Assembly: GCA_041395865.1 (NCBI GenBank)
Contig: JAWKZQ010000003.1
Location: forward strand, 186,001-250,000
Reading direction: 5' to 3'
DNA length: 64,000 bases
From: IMCC2047 sp041395865
GTDB lineage: Bacteria; Pseudomonadota; Gammaproteobacteria; Pseudomonadales; IMCC2047
Shown here: piece after piece, positions 17,824 to 26,609 of the stretch
Layout of the letters: every line of letters starts with the position of its first letter
Position numbering within the stretch: position 1 is the first letter of the stretch
Made by a program: the position numbers and the translations under genes
The notes under the pieces: generated by a model
What the model was told of the DNA's origin: nothing
Databases searched by the model: none
Seen by the model: the letters and a program-made list of their open reading frames with translations, nothing else

Positions 17824-18588
17824 TTGGATATTTCTCTACTTAGCGTCGAGTTGTTGGCGCTTCTTTTTGCCGTGGCGGTATTTGCAGGTTTTGTTGATAC
17901 GCTGGCGGGAGGCGGCGGACTTATCACTGTGCCGTCGTTAATTCTTGCCGGCGTTCCGCCTGTTGTTGCGTTAGGCACCAATAAGCTGCAGGGCTGCATG
18001 GGGACCGCGACGGCGACCTTGATGATGTTCAGGAAAAAGAAGATTACCTGGGAGGAGGTCAGAAGACCCATGCTGTATGCCTTTATGGGTGCGGCAATCG
18101 GAACGCTGATCCTGCAGTTTGTCTCTTCCCAGGCGCTGAGTTTCATTATTCCTGTCGTATTGCTGGTTATCGCCACTTACTTTATTTTTTCTTCTCGTAT
18201 TCACATGGCTAAGCGTGACGCCGTGATAACGCCTTCGACCTATGAAAAAACGGCTATTCCAGCAATCGGCTTCTATGACGGTTTTTTTGGCCCGGGAACC
18301 GGATCTTTTTTCTCGCTTGCGGGCGTTTCACTCCGCGCCCAGACATTGCTTGAGGCAACTGCTAGGGCTAAGGCACTGAATTTTTCCACCAATATCGCCT
18401 CCTTGCTGGTATTTATCGTTGCCGGGAAAATTTTCTGGGCGGTGGGGCTGACCATGATGGTGGGACAGGCGATCGGCGCCTGGGCCGGTTCGCATTCTTT
18501 ATTACGCATTCCCACCAGTTTATTACGTTTCATTATTGTGGCTGTTTGCGTAGCCATGCTGGTGCGATACGCTTTACAAATGTACTAA
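17824..18588 (+). CDS. TSUP (TauE/SafE) family membrane permease, YfcA-like
   Basis: The protein has 254 residues and about eight helices and resembles E. coli YfcA. Diagnostic segments are FAGFVDTLAGGGGLITVPSLILAG and LGTNKLQGCMGT in the first half, and the repeat FYDGFFGPGTGSFFSL, AKALNFSTNIASLLVF in the second. TSUP proteins move sulfite, sulfonates or organic anions across the inner membrane. I propose TTG as start because AAAGGA precedes it and the hydrophobic segment follows at once; a longer frame from an upstream TTG adds 17 residues with no ribosome site. The substrate is unknown. Confidence 0.83.
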   Translation: MDISLLSVELLALLFAVAVFAGFVDTLAGGGGLITVPSLILAGVPPVVALGTNKLQGCMGTATATLMMFRKKKITWEEVRRPMLYAFMGAAIGTLILQFVSSQALSFIIPVVLLVIATYFIFSSRIHMAKRDAVITPSTYEKTAIPAIGFYDGFFGPGTGSFFSLAGVSLRAQTLLEATARAKALNFSTNIASLLVFIVAGKIFWAVGLTMMVGQAIGAWAGSHSLLRIPTSLLRFIIVAVCVAMLVRYALQMY

Positions 18589-18693
18589 CGGCGCTGGTTG
18601 AGCTGGTATAAATAAGGGCGATTTAGGCTCGCTTTATATAAGGGCTTTTCATAACATATGCCGTAATAATTACGTTTTGTTGTCAGAGATTGT

Positions 18694-19647
18694 ATGCACA
18701 GTATCAAGATTGAACAGTGTGTCCTTGATGAATGGCAGGATATTTCTAACCTGGTTGCCCATTTATGCAAAGTGCCTTCAACTCTGCTGATGCAAAAAAA
18801 CGATCAAACGCTTCATGTGGTTATTGCTTCTGACCACCCGGACTCTCCTTTTAGGGCTCACCAGAAAATCAACAGTTCGCCCGGCTCTTTTTGCAATCAA
18901 GTAATTGAAACCCAGCAACCGCTGCATGACCCCAATGTACTTAAAGAACCCGAGTGGGCCGAAAGCTCCGTTGTTAAGTCGGGGATGGTCTCCTACTATG
19001 GCGTGCCGATTAACTGGCCGGATGGCAGTGTGTTCGGGTCTTTTTGTGTGCTCGATAATAAAGCCAGTGTACGTACTGAGATGGAAATTACGCTGATCAA
19101 CCAGTTCGCTCATATTATTGAGTTAACACTTGAGCTGACGTACAGCAAAGACAAGATGTATCAGCTGAGTATTACCGATGACCTCACCCAGGTGCCGAAC
19201 CGACGCTATTTTTTCGATAACCTGTACAAGGAATTCAAGCGTAGCAGGCGTCACGACAGTACCTTTAGCGTGGCTATGTTCGACATTGATCATTTCAAAA
19301 GTATTAATGACATTTATGGGCATAGTAAAGGCGACGAGGTGCTGGTCAATTTTGCTCAACAACTGCAACAGATTATTCGTAAGGAAGACACTCTGGGGCG
19401 AATCGGTGGGGAAGAGTTTGCTTTGATTATGCCCCATACTAACCTGGATGAAGCGCTTAATATTCTGGGGCGCTTTAAAAAGCACTTTGATTCAGTTTTG
19501 GTACCGCCTGGCGACCAGCGTATTACTTTCAGTGCTGGTCTGGCCGAGCTGACAGACAGTTGTGAAAACGCGGAGAGCCTTATAAAAAGGGCCGATAAAC
19601 TGCTTTATCAAGCCAAGCAGGAGGGGCGTAATCGTATCTGTTGTTAA
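18694..19647 (+). CDS. GAF-GGDEF diguanylate cyclase
   Basis: This 317-residue soluble signalling protein has a GAF sensor (about 15-145; SYYGVPINWPDGSVFGSFCVLD) and a GGDEF domain (about 155-315). The active-site motif is GGEEF. The inhibitory I-site RKED lies exactly five residues ahead of it, so the enzyme should make cyclic di-GMP and be product-inhibited. DDLTQVPNRRYF and MFDIDHFKSIND are typical. It has no membrane helix, so the signal is intracellular. The ribosome site is weak. It is a single gene that converges with the SdiA-regulated-type gene. Confidence 0.92.
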   Translation: MHSIKIEQCVLDEWQDISNLVAHLCKVPSTLLMQKNDQTLHVVIASDHPDSPFRAHQKINSSPGSFCNQVIETQQPLHDPNVLKEPEWAESSVVKSGMVSYYGVPINWPDGSVFGSFCVLDNKASVRTEMEITLINQFAHIIELTLELTYSKDKMYQLSITDDLTQVPNRRYFFDNLYKEFKRSRRHDSTFSVAMFDIDHFKSINDIYGHSKGDEVLVNFAQQLQQIIRKEDTLGRIGGEEFALIMPHTNLDEALNILGRFKKHFDSVLVPPGDQRITFSAGLAELTDSCENAESLIKRADKLLYQAKQEGRNRICC

Positions 19648-19768
19648 GAATCGCGATAATTGCTCAAGACAATGCTTTTCCTTCATCTCCACTAATAGAA
19701 ATGAAACGCTCCTTAGCGATGTTTCGCAGGTTTTTACGATAGAAACGCAAATCGGGTGGGTTCGTGCG

Positions 19769-20680
19769 TTAACCCCTGGAAGGCGAAGCGGTCTTTGCCG
19801 TTGTATTTACAAAACGATACAGCAGGTTTGGCTCACTGACGATATACAGCGTCCCGTCAGCAGAAACTGCAACGCCTTCGGCCTGCGGGATGTTTTTATG
19901 TTGAGCCTGCCAGAAACTGCTTAGTTTTATTTCTGAAATCGGTTTTCCGTCCAGGCTGAATTCCGTCAGTTTTGACGACTCATCGCTGAGCACCAGCAAT
20001 CGTTGCTGTTCAGGCGCGAAGAAAAGCCCGCTTAAATCGCTGGAACCGTTGTTGTCATCCTCAAGATTCCAGGGTGTGGAAACCTGTACGTTGTTTTTTC
20101 CGTCCAATAGGCCGGAAACCTTGTAGAGTGCGCGGGGTGACTTTTCCTTAACGAGGTAAATATCACCGGTTGAATGATCAATACTGATCCCTTCCAGCCT
20201 GAGATTCTTTTCGCTGCTGGTAAAGATATTCAGTGCAAACCTGTCGGAATCTGATTTCTTTACAACCAGGGTTTCCGGGTTGATGTCGATAAAGTTGATT
20301 TCCGAGCGCCGTTCCTCAAGCACCGCAAAGCGGTTCCCCTCAATATGAGCAACACCCTCCGTATCCTCGAAGCCTTGCAAAATAATCATTCTAAGGACTT
20401 CGCCGGACAGGCTGAGCTCGTAAAGGGTTTCCGGGTTGTTAACAACCATAAAAAGGGTGTTGGTAACCGGGCTGTAGGTAAGCCCGGATGCATTGTCTTT
20501 GAGGCCCTGGATGCTCAGGGGTTTACCCTGGAGCTGGTAGCCTTTCAGGATTGAGGGCAGCAGGGTCGGGGTTTTATTTGCCGATACATTAGTGACGGCC
20601 AGGAGCGTAGCCGTGAGCCCGGAAACAAGCAGCAGGGATTTTAAGGTGAGACGCTTTACTCGACTTGTTTGCTTGAACAT
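19769..20680 (-). CDS. SdiA-regulated (YjiK-like) exported beta-propeller protein
   Basis: The 303-residue protein has an N-terminal signal or anchor (LTLKSLLLVSGLTATLLAVTNVSA). A propeller-like body contains repeated strands such as SGLTYSPVTNTLFMVVNN, TEGVAHIEGNRFAVLEERR, EGISIDHSTGDIYLVKEK and AEGVAVSADGTLYIVSEP. This fits the SdiA-regulated family, whose molecular role is not established. The ATG behind GGGAAAT was preferred to one seven codons upstream. It is monocistronic and diverges from the aminotransferase gene. Confidence 0.78.
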   Translation of the reverse strand: MFKQTSRVKRLTLKSLLLVSGLTATLLAVTNVSANKTPTLLPSILKGYQLQGKPLSIQGLKDNASGLTYSPVTNTLFMVVNNPETLYELSLSGEVLRMIILQGFEDTEGVAHIEGNRFAVLEERRSEINFIDINPETLVVKKSDSDRFALNIFTSSEKNLRLEGISIDHSTGDIYLVKEKSPRALYKVSGLLDGKNNVQVSTPWNLEDDNNGSSDLSGLFFAPEQQRLLVLSDESSKLTEFSLDGKPISEIKLSSFWQAQHKNIPQAEGVAVSADGTLYIVSEPNLLYRFVNTTAKTASPSRG

Positions 20681-20885
20681 GATCGGATTTCCCGAGCCCA
20701 TCGTATGAAAGTTGGCGCGATGATGGCATAGCTATATGACAAACAAATTAAAAGCGCTCCGGCCAAGGTGTTGATTCATTTTTCAGTTGTGTTTAACCCC
20801 GAGCACTGATAGCTTTGCCAACTTATTTCTATTCTGCAATTTCTCTTATGTGATTAGCTCAAAAGGGCGATCAAAAGGATGTTTT

Positions 20886-22100
20886 ATGACCGTTCAAGTG
20901 CCTGAGGGAATTGTCCCGCTTGACAGTATCTTGCCTGAAGAACCGCTACTGATGATGGGGGCCGGTCCCGTACCGATTCCGGAACGCGTGGCGGCTGCGA
21001 ACTCGATTGTCATCAACCACCTGGGTGCGACGATGGCAACGATTATCGAGCAGGTGAAAGCCATGTCCCGGTACGTATTCCAGACCGATTCACAGCATAT
21101 TCTCGGTGTAGCAGGGCCTGGCTCTGCGGCCATGGAAATGGCTGTCGTTAACCTGGTATCCCCTGGGACCCGAGTTTTAAGTATCTGTAATGGGTTTTTC
21201 AGCGGCCGCCTTGCGGAAATGGCTGAGCGAGCGGATGCCGACGTTATCCGCCTGCAAGTGCCCTGTGGTGAAGCAGCCGATCCGAACGAGGTTGAGCAGT
21301 ACCTTAAAAAACACCAGCCACGGGTGCTGACCATCGTACAGGGCGAAACGTCAAATACGGTGTTCAACCGCTATTTACCCGAGATTGCAGCGCTTGCCCG
21401 CCAGCATGATTGCCTGGTGGTGGCCGATGCCGTCTGTACCCTCAGTACGATGCCTTTATCGATGGATCGCTGGGGTGTGGATGCCGTTATTACCGGTGGA
21501 CAAAAGGGCTTGTCTTCGATTCCCGGCGTATCTCTGGTGGCCTTTTCTGAGCGGGCCTGGGACCGCATCAATTCCCGTAAGGATCAATTACGTCACTGGT
21601 GTCTTGATGCCAAGCTGGCCGATCAGTTCTGGTACAAAAAGTCCTACCATTATACGGCGCCCGTTTCCGGAATCCTGGCCATGCATGAGGCATTGCGCCT
21701 GATATGCAACGAAACGCTGCCGGTTCGCTTTAACCGCCACCTGCGTTGCTCGTTGGCTCTGCAGGCTGCCATTGAAGCGCTGGGGCTGTCTTTATTCGTA
21801 AAACCCGAAGCGCGCCTCAATTCGGTGATTGGCATCAACGTACCCGAAAATATTAAATCCGCCGAATTACTCAGCTACCTGTCCGAGCACTATCGTGTTG
21901 AGATTTCCGGTTCCTTTGGCCCCAATATTGTTCGTATTGGCCAGATGGGCGAGCAAAGCCGGGAACATAACCTGTTCCGGACCCTGCACGCACTGGGCGC
22001 CAGCATGAAAGCGCTGGGGGCGCCTATGGATGTGCCGGCGGGAGTCGCTGCCCTGGAAAGCACCTTGGGCAGTTATACGCCGCAGATGATTGAGATTTAA
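20886..22100 (+). CDS. Class V PLP-dependent aminotransferase (alanine-glyoxylate type)
   Basis: This 404-residue protein has the start motif MMGAGPVPIPERV and HLGATMATIIEQVK of the serine/alanine-glyoxylate aminotransferase group, the cofactor aspartate in VVADAVCTL, and the Schiff-base lysine in GGQKGL (K207). PGVSLVAFSE follows, as expected. Enzymes of this group transfer amino groups between Ala, Ser or Asp and glyoxylate or pyruvate. The ATG follows AAAGGATG; a longer upstream frame is not protein-like. It leads a run of small genes (SMI1, S4, rraA) with short gaps, but a functional link is not evident. Confidence 0.85.
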   Translation: MTVQVPEGIVPLDSILPEEPLLMMGAGPVPIPERVAAANSIVINHLGATMATIIEQVKAMSRYVFQTDSQHILGVAGPGSAAMEMAVVNLVSPGTRVLSICNGFFSGRLAEMAERADADVIRLQVPCGEAADPNEVEQYLKKHQPRVLTIVQGETSNTVFNRYLPEIAALARQHDCLVVADAVCTLSTMPLSMDRWGVDAVITGGQKGLSSIPGVSLVAFSERAWDRINSRKDQLRHWCLDAKLADQFWYKKSYHYTAPVSGILAMHEALRLICNETLPVRFNRHLRCSLALQAAIEALGLSLFVKPEARLNSVIGINVPENIKSAELLSYLSEHYRVEISGSFGPNIVRIGQMGEQSREHNLFRTLHALGASMKALGAPMDVPAGVAALESTLGSYTPQMIEI

Positions 22101-22121
22101 AGCCGTAACGGGTTCAGTACG

Positions 22122-22529
22122 ATGGAAGATGTCATAGAGCAATTGCGGGAGCAGGCAGAGGTTATCCCGGTGCCGCTTGAGCTGCCCGATGAAGATGACC
22201 TGGTGGTCATTGAAGAGGAGCTTTTCCTGCCGCTTCCCTTTGAGCTGCGTGAATTCCTGCTCAAAGTCAGTGATGTCGTGTTTGGTTCCCTGGAGCCGGT
22301 AACGGTAACAGACACGCACAGCCACACCTATCTTCCCGAAGTGGCGGCTACGGCCTGGTCTCTCGGTGTCAGCCGTGAGTTGATACCGCTCTGTGAAACC
22401 AGCGCCGGCTTCTATTGCGTTAACCAGCAAGGCGAAGTGACGTTTATCAACCCTGAAACGGGCGAAGCGAGCAGTGACGAGTGGCCTTCGGTTTGGCATT
22501 GGGTAAAAGAGATTTGGCTGGAAAGTTAA
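22122..22529 (+). CDS. SMI1/KNR4 (SUKH) family protein
   Basis: This 135-residue acidic protein follows the SUKH fold: an N-terminal helix, LFLPLPFELREFLLKVSDVVFG, then a hydrophobic core and the C-terminal SVWHWVKEIWLE. In polymorphic toxin systems SUKH proteins are immunity proteins, but many stand-alone members occur and their role is unknown. No toxin-like gene is next to it. The stop codon overlaps the start of the S4 gene (TAATG), so the two are translationally coupled. Confidence 0.72.
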   Translation: MEDVIEQLREQAEVIPVPLELPDEDDLVVIEEELFLPLPFELREFLLKVSDVVFGSLEPVTVTDTHSHTYLPEVAATAWSLGVSRELIPLCETSAGFYCVNQQGEVTFINPETGEASSDEWPSVWHWVKEIWLES

Positions 22530-22741
22530 TGGATACCTTTAATCTTGAGGGGCACGAGTACATCGAACTGCATAACCTGCTTAAAATCACCGGTCTGGTT
22601 GGTAGTGGCGGTATGGCAAAAAACCTGATTGCCGATGGACAGGTCCGCGTTGACTCGCAGGTGGAGCTCCGCAAGCGCTGTAAAATTCGCGCCGGCCAGG
22701 TTGTCGAATTTGCGGGGTCGCAGGTAAAAGTAGAAGAATAG
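22529..22741 (+). CDS. Small S4-domain RNA-binding protein, YbcJ-like
   Basis: The 70-residue protein consists of almost nothing but an S4 RNA-binding domain: EYIELHNLLKITGLVGSGGMAKNLIADGQVRVDSQVELRKRCKIRAGQ, with the conserved GGMAK turn and basic strand. It resembles YbcJ of E. coli, a proposed RNA-binding protein. The ATG is fixed by the TAATG overlap with the SUKH gene. Confidence 0.82.
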   Translation: MDTFNLEGHEYIELHNLLKITGLVGSGGMAKNLIADGQVRVDSQVELRKRCKIRAGQVVEFAGSQVKVEE

Positions 22742-22798
22742 CGGGGTGCGGAGCTATACTGCGCCCTCAATTTTGTTTTAAAGCGTTAAGGAAGCAAC

Positions 22799-23287
22799 AT
22801 GGAAAACCTAACCCCAGATTTATGTGACGAGTACCCGGATTTAGTGCAGGTTGTTGAGCCGTTATTCAGCAGCTTTGGCGGCCGCATTGCCTTTGGCGGT
22901 GAAATCGTCACTGTAAAGTGTTTTGAAGACAACTCGCTGGTGAAAGAAGAGCTGGGTAAACCCGGCCAGGGTAAAGTGCTGGTCGTTGATGGCGGCGCGT
23001 CGATGCGTCGTGCTTTGATGGGCGACATGATTGCCGAAAACGCGGTGAAAAACGGTTGGGAAGGTGTGGTGATTTACGGCTGTATCCGTGATGTGGATGT
23101 CATTATGTCGTTGGACCTGGGCGTTCAGGCGATTAATACCATTCCGATGAAAACGGAAAAACGCGGCGAAGGCCAGCTCAATATTCCTGTCACCTTCGGT
23201 GGAGTGACATTCACACCCGGTGAGTATGTTTACGCTGACAACAATGGCGTGATTATTTCGCCACAGGCGTTAAGTTTGCCCGAATAA
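22799..23287 (+). CDS. rraA: RraA, regulator of ribonuclease E activity
   Basis: The protein has 162 residues, the family's usual length. Features are the start TPDLCDEYPD, the core GKVLVVDGGASMRRALMGDMIAE, VIYGCIRDVD with the conserved Arg-Asp, and GGVTFTPGEYVYADNNGVIIS. In E. coli RraA forms a trimeric ring that binds RNase E and slows mRNA decay. The fold is shared with HMG/CHA aldolases, which also have the Arg-Asp, so the assignment rests on overall similarity. The ATG follows AAGGAAG, and the gene ends at a strong terminator. Confidence 0.9.
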   Translation: MENLTPDLCDEYPDLVQVVEPLFSSFGGRIAFGGEIVTVKCFEDNSLVKEELGKPGQGKVLVVDGGASMRRALMGDMIAENAVKNGWEGVVIYGCIRDVDVIMSLDLGVQAINTIPMKTEKRGEGQLNIPVTFGGVTFTPGEYVYADNNGVIISPQALSLPE

Positions 23288-23310
23288 ACGAACGACTTTG
23301 CTTACAAAAG

Positions 23311-23348
23311 AAAAAGCCCGCAACCAAGAGGTCGGCGGGCTTTTTTTT
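23311..23348. terminator. Terminator shared by rraA and roxA
   Basis: The inverted repeat AAGCCCGC/GCGGGCTT is flanked by AAAAA on one side and eight T residues on the other. It lies between convergent genes and overlaps the stop codon of the roxA gene. Confidence 0.9.
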
Positions 23349-24507
23349 ATTCAAAATAGAAGTAACCCTGGTTAAACAGCTCAAACAAAAGTTGTTGTGC
23401 ACTGGCCTGTTTGAGTAAGGGCAATATCCTCGTCGGGCTGATTCGCGTCGAGCTGGTCAGTTCTTCAACCAGCAGTCTCAAATCCAAAGCGGCAGTATAG
23501 CTTTTGCCGTTGACAAAAACCTCCAGCCGGTCGGCGTGGGCAAACCAGGCGTAGCGGTTGCCTTCAACCCAGCATAAGCACTCAAGGGTACTGAGCTGTT
23601 CGATGAGAGCCCTGGGCGAATTGATTTTCTCAAACTCATAGCCCATCTCCTGCTGTTTGGGCTCGGTCATGTATTCGCCAAACCAGCTGGCCAGTTTGCC
23701 GGAGTCGTTGAGTATCTCTGTGAGCGTTTTTCGTACATTCTCCAACGCAGCCGGGCTGATTTCCCCAGGGTTGCCTTGCAGGCTGAGATCAGGGTCGCTG
23801 TAGCGTTGATCTTCGCGCAGGGAATCTGCCAGGAAGTGGCTAAATTCACCGAGCAGGTCGGCATGACTGGGAGCGCGGAAACCGATCGAGTAGGTAATAC
23901 TGTCGCCAACGGCAATACCGTAGTGTGCAATGCCCGGCGGGATATAAAGGATATCTCCCGGTTCGACGAGCCACTCGTCCTGGGTGTCAAATTCCTTGAG
24001 AATGGACAGCTCGCAGTCAGGGAGGGTGGGCGATTCGGCATTGCAGGCTTGTCCGACACGCCAGTGTTTTTTGCCAAGGCCCTGAATCAAAAAAACATCG
24101 TACTGATCGAAGTGCGGACCGGCTGTGCCTTTGTCCGGCGCGTAACTGACCATCACATCATCAATTCGCCAGTTGGGAATAAAGCGAAAGTGATCCAGCA
24201 GTGCATAAATTTCAGGAAAGAAACGCTCGACTTCCTGGACGTGCAGGGTCCAGTCGTTATCGGGCAGGGCGAGGAAATCCTGTTCGGAGAAGGGACCGTG
24301 CTTTAAGCGCCACTGCGGCAGCTGCTCATGCTCGGTAATCAGGCGCGACTCGACAAAATCTTCGCAGGCAAGCCCGGCAATTTCTTCCGGGCTTAGCGGG
24401 TTATCAAAACCCGGCAACGCCTGCTTGATCAGTAGCGGCTTTTTTTGCCAGTAGTCGCGCAGAAAGGTTTCTGCACTGACTGGCCCCAAGGCATATTCTG
24501 CTGCCAC
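23347..24507 (-). CDS. roxA: RoxA/YcfD-type ribosomal protein arginine hydroxylase (JmjC)
   Basis: This 386-residue JmjC oxygenase has the iron-binding triad in GPHFDQYD (H132, D134) and GIAHYG (H195), and the family start LRDYWQKKPLLIKQA. A C-terminal dimerisation and winged-helix region follows. In E. coli the enzyme hydroxylates Arg81 of ribosomal protein uL16 using 2-oxoglutarate, iron and oxygen. The start is a GTG three bases after the purB stop, so the two genes are co-transcribed. No clear ribosome site is seen, which fits translational coupling. Confidence 0.9.
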   Translation of the reverse strand: MAAEYALGPVSAETFLRDYWQKKPLLIKQALPGFDNPLSPEEIAGLACEDFVESRLITEHEQLPQWRLKHGPFSEQDFLALPDNDWTLHVQEVERFFPEIYALLDHFRFIPNWRIDDVMVSYAPDKGTAGPHFDQYDVFLIQGLGKKHWRVGQACNAESPTLPDCELSILKEFDTQDEWLVEPGDILYIPPGIAHYGIAVGDSITYSIGFRAPSHADLLGEFSHFLADSLREDQRYSDPDLSLQGNPGEISPAALENVRKTLTEILNDSGKLASWFGEYMTEPKQQEMGYEFEKINSPRALIEQLSTLECLCWVEGNRYAWFAHADRLEVFVNGKSYTAALDLRLLVEELTSSTRISPTRILPLLKQASAQQLLFELFNQGYFYFE

Positions 24508-24510
24508 GTG

Positions 24511-25887
24511 TTAGATGTTTTTAGCCTGAGCAACCGCGTTGCCAATGTAACTGGCCGGGGTTAACTGGCGTAAAGAGGCTTTGGCTTCTTCCGGGATTTC
24601 CAGGGTTTCGACAAATTCCAGAAGTGCCTCTTTGGTAATGCCTTTGCCGCGGGTGAGCGCTTTCAGTTTTTCATAGGGCTCTTCAATGTTGTAGCGGCGC
24701 ATTACCGTTTGTACGGGTTCAGCCAGCACTTCCCAGCAGTTGTCCAGGTCGTTGGCCATTGCTTCGGCGTTCAGCTCAAGTTTATCAATACCTTTCAGCG
24801 TAGACTCGTAGGCAATCAGGCTGTGTCCAAAACCGACACCCAGGTTTCGTAATACGGTGGAGTCCGTCAGGTCGCGCTGCCAGCGCGATATCGGCAATTT
24901 GCTGGCCAGGTGATTAAACAGGGCATTGGCGATACCCAGGTTGCCTTCGGAGTTCTCGAAGTCAATGGGGTTAACCTTATGAGGCATGGTTGAGGAACCG
25001 ACTTCGCCGGCAACGGTTTTCTGCTTGAAGTAGCCGAGCGAGATATAGCCCCACACATCACGGTCAAAATCAATCAGGATGGTGTTATAGCGTGCGACGG
25101 CATCAAACAGCTCGGCAATATAGTCGTGCGGCTCAATTTGCGTAGTGTAGGGGTTCCAGCTTAATCCCAGGCTTTCTACAAAGCTTTGGCTGAGTTGCTC
25201 CCAGTCGACGTCAGGATACGCCGAGAGGTGCGCATTGTAGTTACCGACGGCACCGTTGATTTTTCCCAACAGCTCAACGTTTTGGATCTGTTTTAACTGG
25301 CGCTGCAGGCGGTAAGCGACATTGGCCATTTCCTTGCCCATGGTGCTCGGCGAGGCCGGTTGCCCGTGGGTGCGGGACAGCAGCGGTTGCTCCGCATGAT
25401 TGACGGCCAGCGTTTTGATCTTGTCGGTGATTTGCTGCATTAACTGGCAGGCAATCTCACGCCCCTGTTTGAGCATCAAGGCATGGGACAGGTTGTTGAT
25501 ATCCTCGGAGGTACAGGCAAAGTGGACGAATTCGCTGGCACTATGCAGCTCGGGCAGGGTGTCTTTAACACCGTCAAAGGTTTCCTTGATGAAGTATTCG
25601 ACCGCTTTTACATCGTGATTGGTGGTGCGTTCGATGTTTTTAATGCGCTGGGCGTAATCTTCCTTGAAGTTGGCAACCAGATTATCGAGGTAGTCGGTCG
25701 CTTCGCTGCTCAGTGCCGGCACTTCCTTGATTTGAGGATGCTCGGCCAGTTTTTGCAGCCAGCGAATCTCCACTTCAAAGCGGCAACGAATCAATCCGTA
25801 TTCGCTGAATACGGAGCGTAATGAACGGGTTTTTGAACCATAACGACCATCAACGGGGGATACGGCGGTAAGTGCTGATAATTCCAT
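24511..25887 (-). CDS. purB: Adenylosuccinate lyase
   Basis: The 458-residue enzyme of the fumarase/aspartase superfamily shows SRTHGQPASPSTMGKE (H174 is the general acid) and the mobile serine loop GSSTMPHKVNP (297-307). It catalyses two steps, in IMP synthesis and in AMP formation. The start MELSALTAVSPVDGRYG is the family's usual N-terminus and follows TGGAATATTTG. It lies downstream of hflD and mnmA on the same strand, a conserved gammaproteobacterial order. Confidence 0.96.
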   Translation of the reverse strand: MELSALTAVSPVDGRYGSKTRSLRSVFSEYGLIRCRFEVEIRWLQKLAEHPQIKEVPALSSEATDYLDNLVANFKEDYAQRIKNIERTTNHDVKAVEYFIKETFDGVKDTLPELHSASEFVHFACTSEDINNLSHALMLKQGREIACQLMQQITDKIKTLAVNHAEQPLLSRTHGQPASPSTMGKEMANVAYRLQRQLKQIQNVELLGKINGAVGNYNAHLSAYPDVDWEQLSQSFVESLGLSWNPYTTQIEPHDYIAELFDAVARYNTILIDFDRDVWGYISLGYFKQKTVAGEVGSSTMPHKVNPIDFENSEGNLGIANALFNHLASKLPISRWQRDLTDSTVLRNLGVGFGHSLIAYESTLKGIDKLELNAEAMANDLDNCWEVLAEPVQTVMRRYNIEEPYEKLKALTRGKGITKEALLEFVETLEIPEEAKASLRQLTPASYIGNAVAQAKNI

Positions 25888-25971
25888 CAAATATTCCACT
25901 AAGTTGAGCCTGATTAAAGGTGCGCGATTATACACCAGTTTTGCTGTTTAAAGCAGGGGGGAGGTTAGCGA

Positions 25972-26595
25972 TCAGGCAAGAGTCTTAAGGGTTTCGAGCA
26001 GTTTTTTCCGATAAAACATAAAATGCCAGCGTTTTCCGCCGACCTGGCGCCATAGCATGGCTGAGCGAATACCGGCCAACAGGGTGGCGCGTATTTTATT
26101 CACCACCAGGGGATTCTGCAGGTGCATCGCATTGCCGGTTACCTGGATGCGGAAACGGAAGGTGCTCAGGGTGTCTTCGTAGATGCTCGCAAAGGACGCC
26201 AGGGTACGCTCATGGGTCAAGTCGAAATGCTCGAGTTTGCTGTCCATTTGCTGCAAGCGCGTTGCCAGCACGTCCATCAATTCATCGTTGCCCTGCAGTT
26301 TGCCCTGCAGGTGAATCAGGCCGATCGCATAGCGAAGGCGCTGACGGCCCTGGGAGTTCTTCTGCGCCAGGACGTCTTTCAGGACGGAGAAGCCCAGTTG
26401 CAGTCCGGGTAGAAAGTTAACCTGGCCGCCATAAATTTCCTCAATGGTGCCGGGCGATGTTTTTAAGATGCTTGCCAGGCTGGTTTCAAAGCTATCCTGC
26501 GGGGCAGTGCCTGTGTTGGCAAGTTGCTCGACGATTTCGGCCGCTTGCAGAATGCCCGCCAGGGCGATCACTTCTTTGTAAAAGGTTGTTTTCAC
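25972..26595 (-). CDS. hflD: HflD, high-frequency-lysogenisation protein homologue
   Basis: This 207-residue, mostly helical protein has the family features ALAGILQAAEIVEQLA, YGGQVNFLPGLQLGFSVLK, LRYAIGLIHLQGKL and RIQVTGNAMHLQNP. E. coli HflD is a peripheral membrane protein that binds lambda CII; its normal role is unclear. The start is GTG with AGAGGAG upstream, 14 bases after the mnmA stop. A longer frame that reads back into mnmA is not used. Confidence 0.93.
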   Translation of the reverse strand: MKTTFYKEVIALAGILQAAEIVEQLANTGTAPQDSFETSLASILKTSPGTIEEIYGGQVNFLPGLQLGFSVLKDVLAQKNSQGRQRLRYAIGLIHLQGKLQGNDELMDVLATRLQQMDSKLEHFDLTHERTLASFASIYEDTLSTFRFRIQVTGNAMHLQNPLVVNKIRATLLAGIRSAMLWRQVGGKRWHFMFYRKKLLETLKTLA

Positions 26596-26609
26596 GACTG
26601 TGGCTCCTC

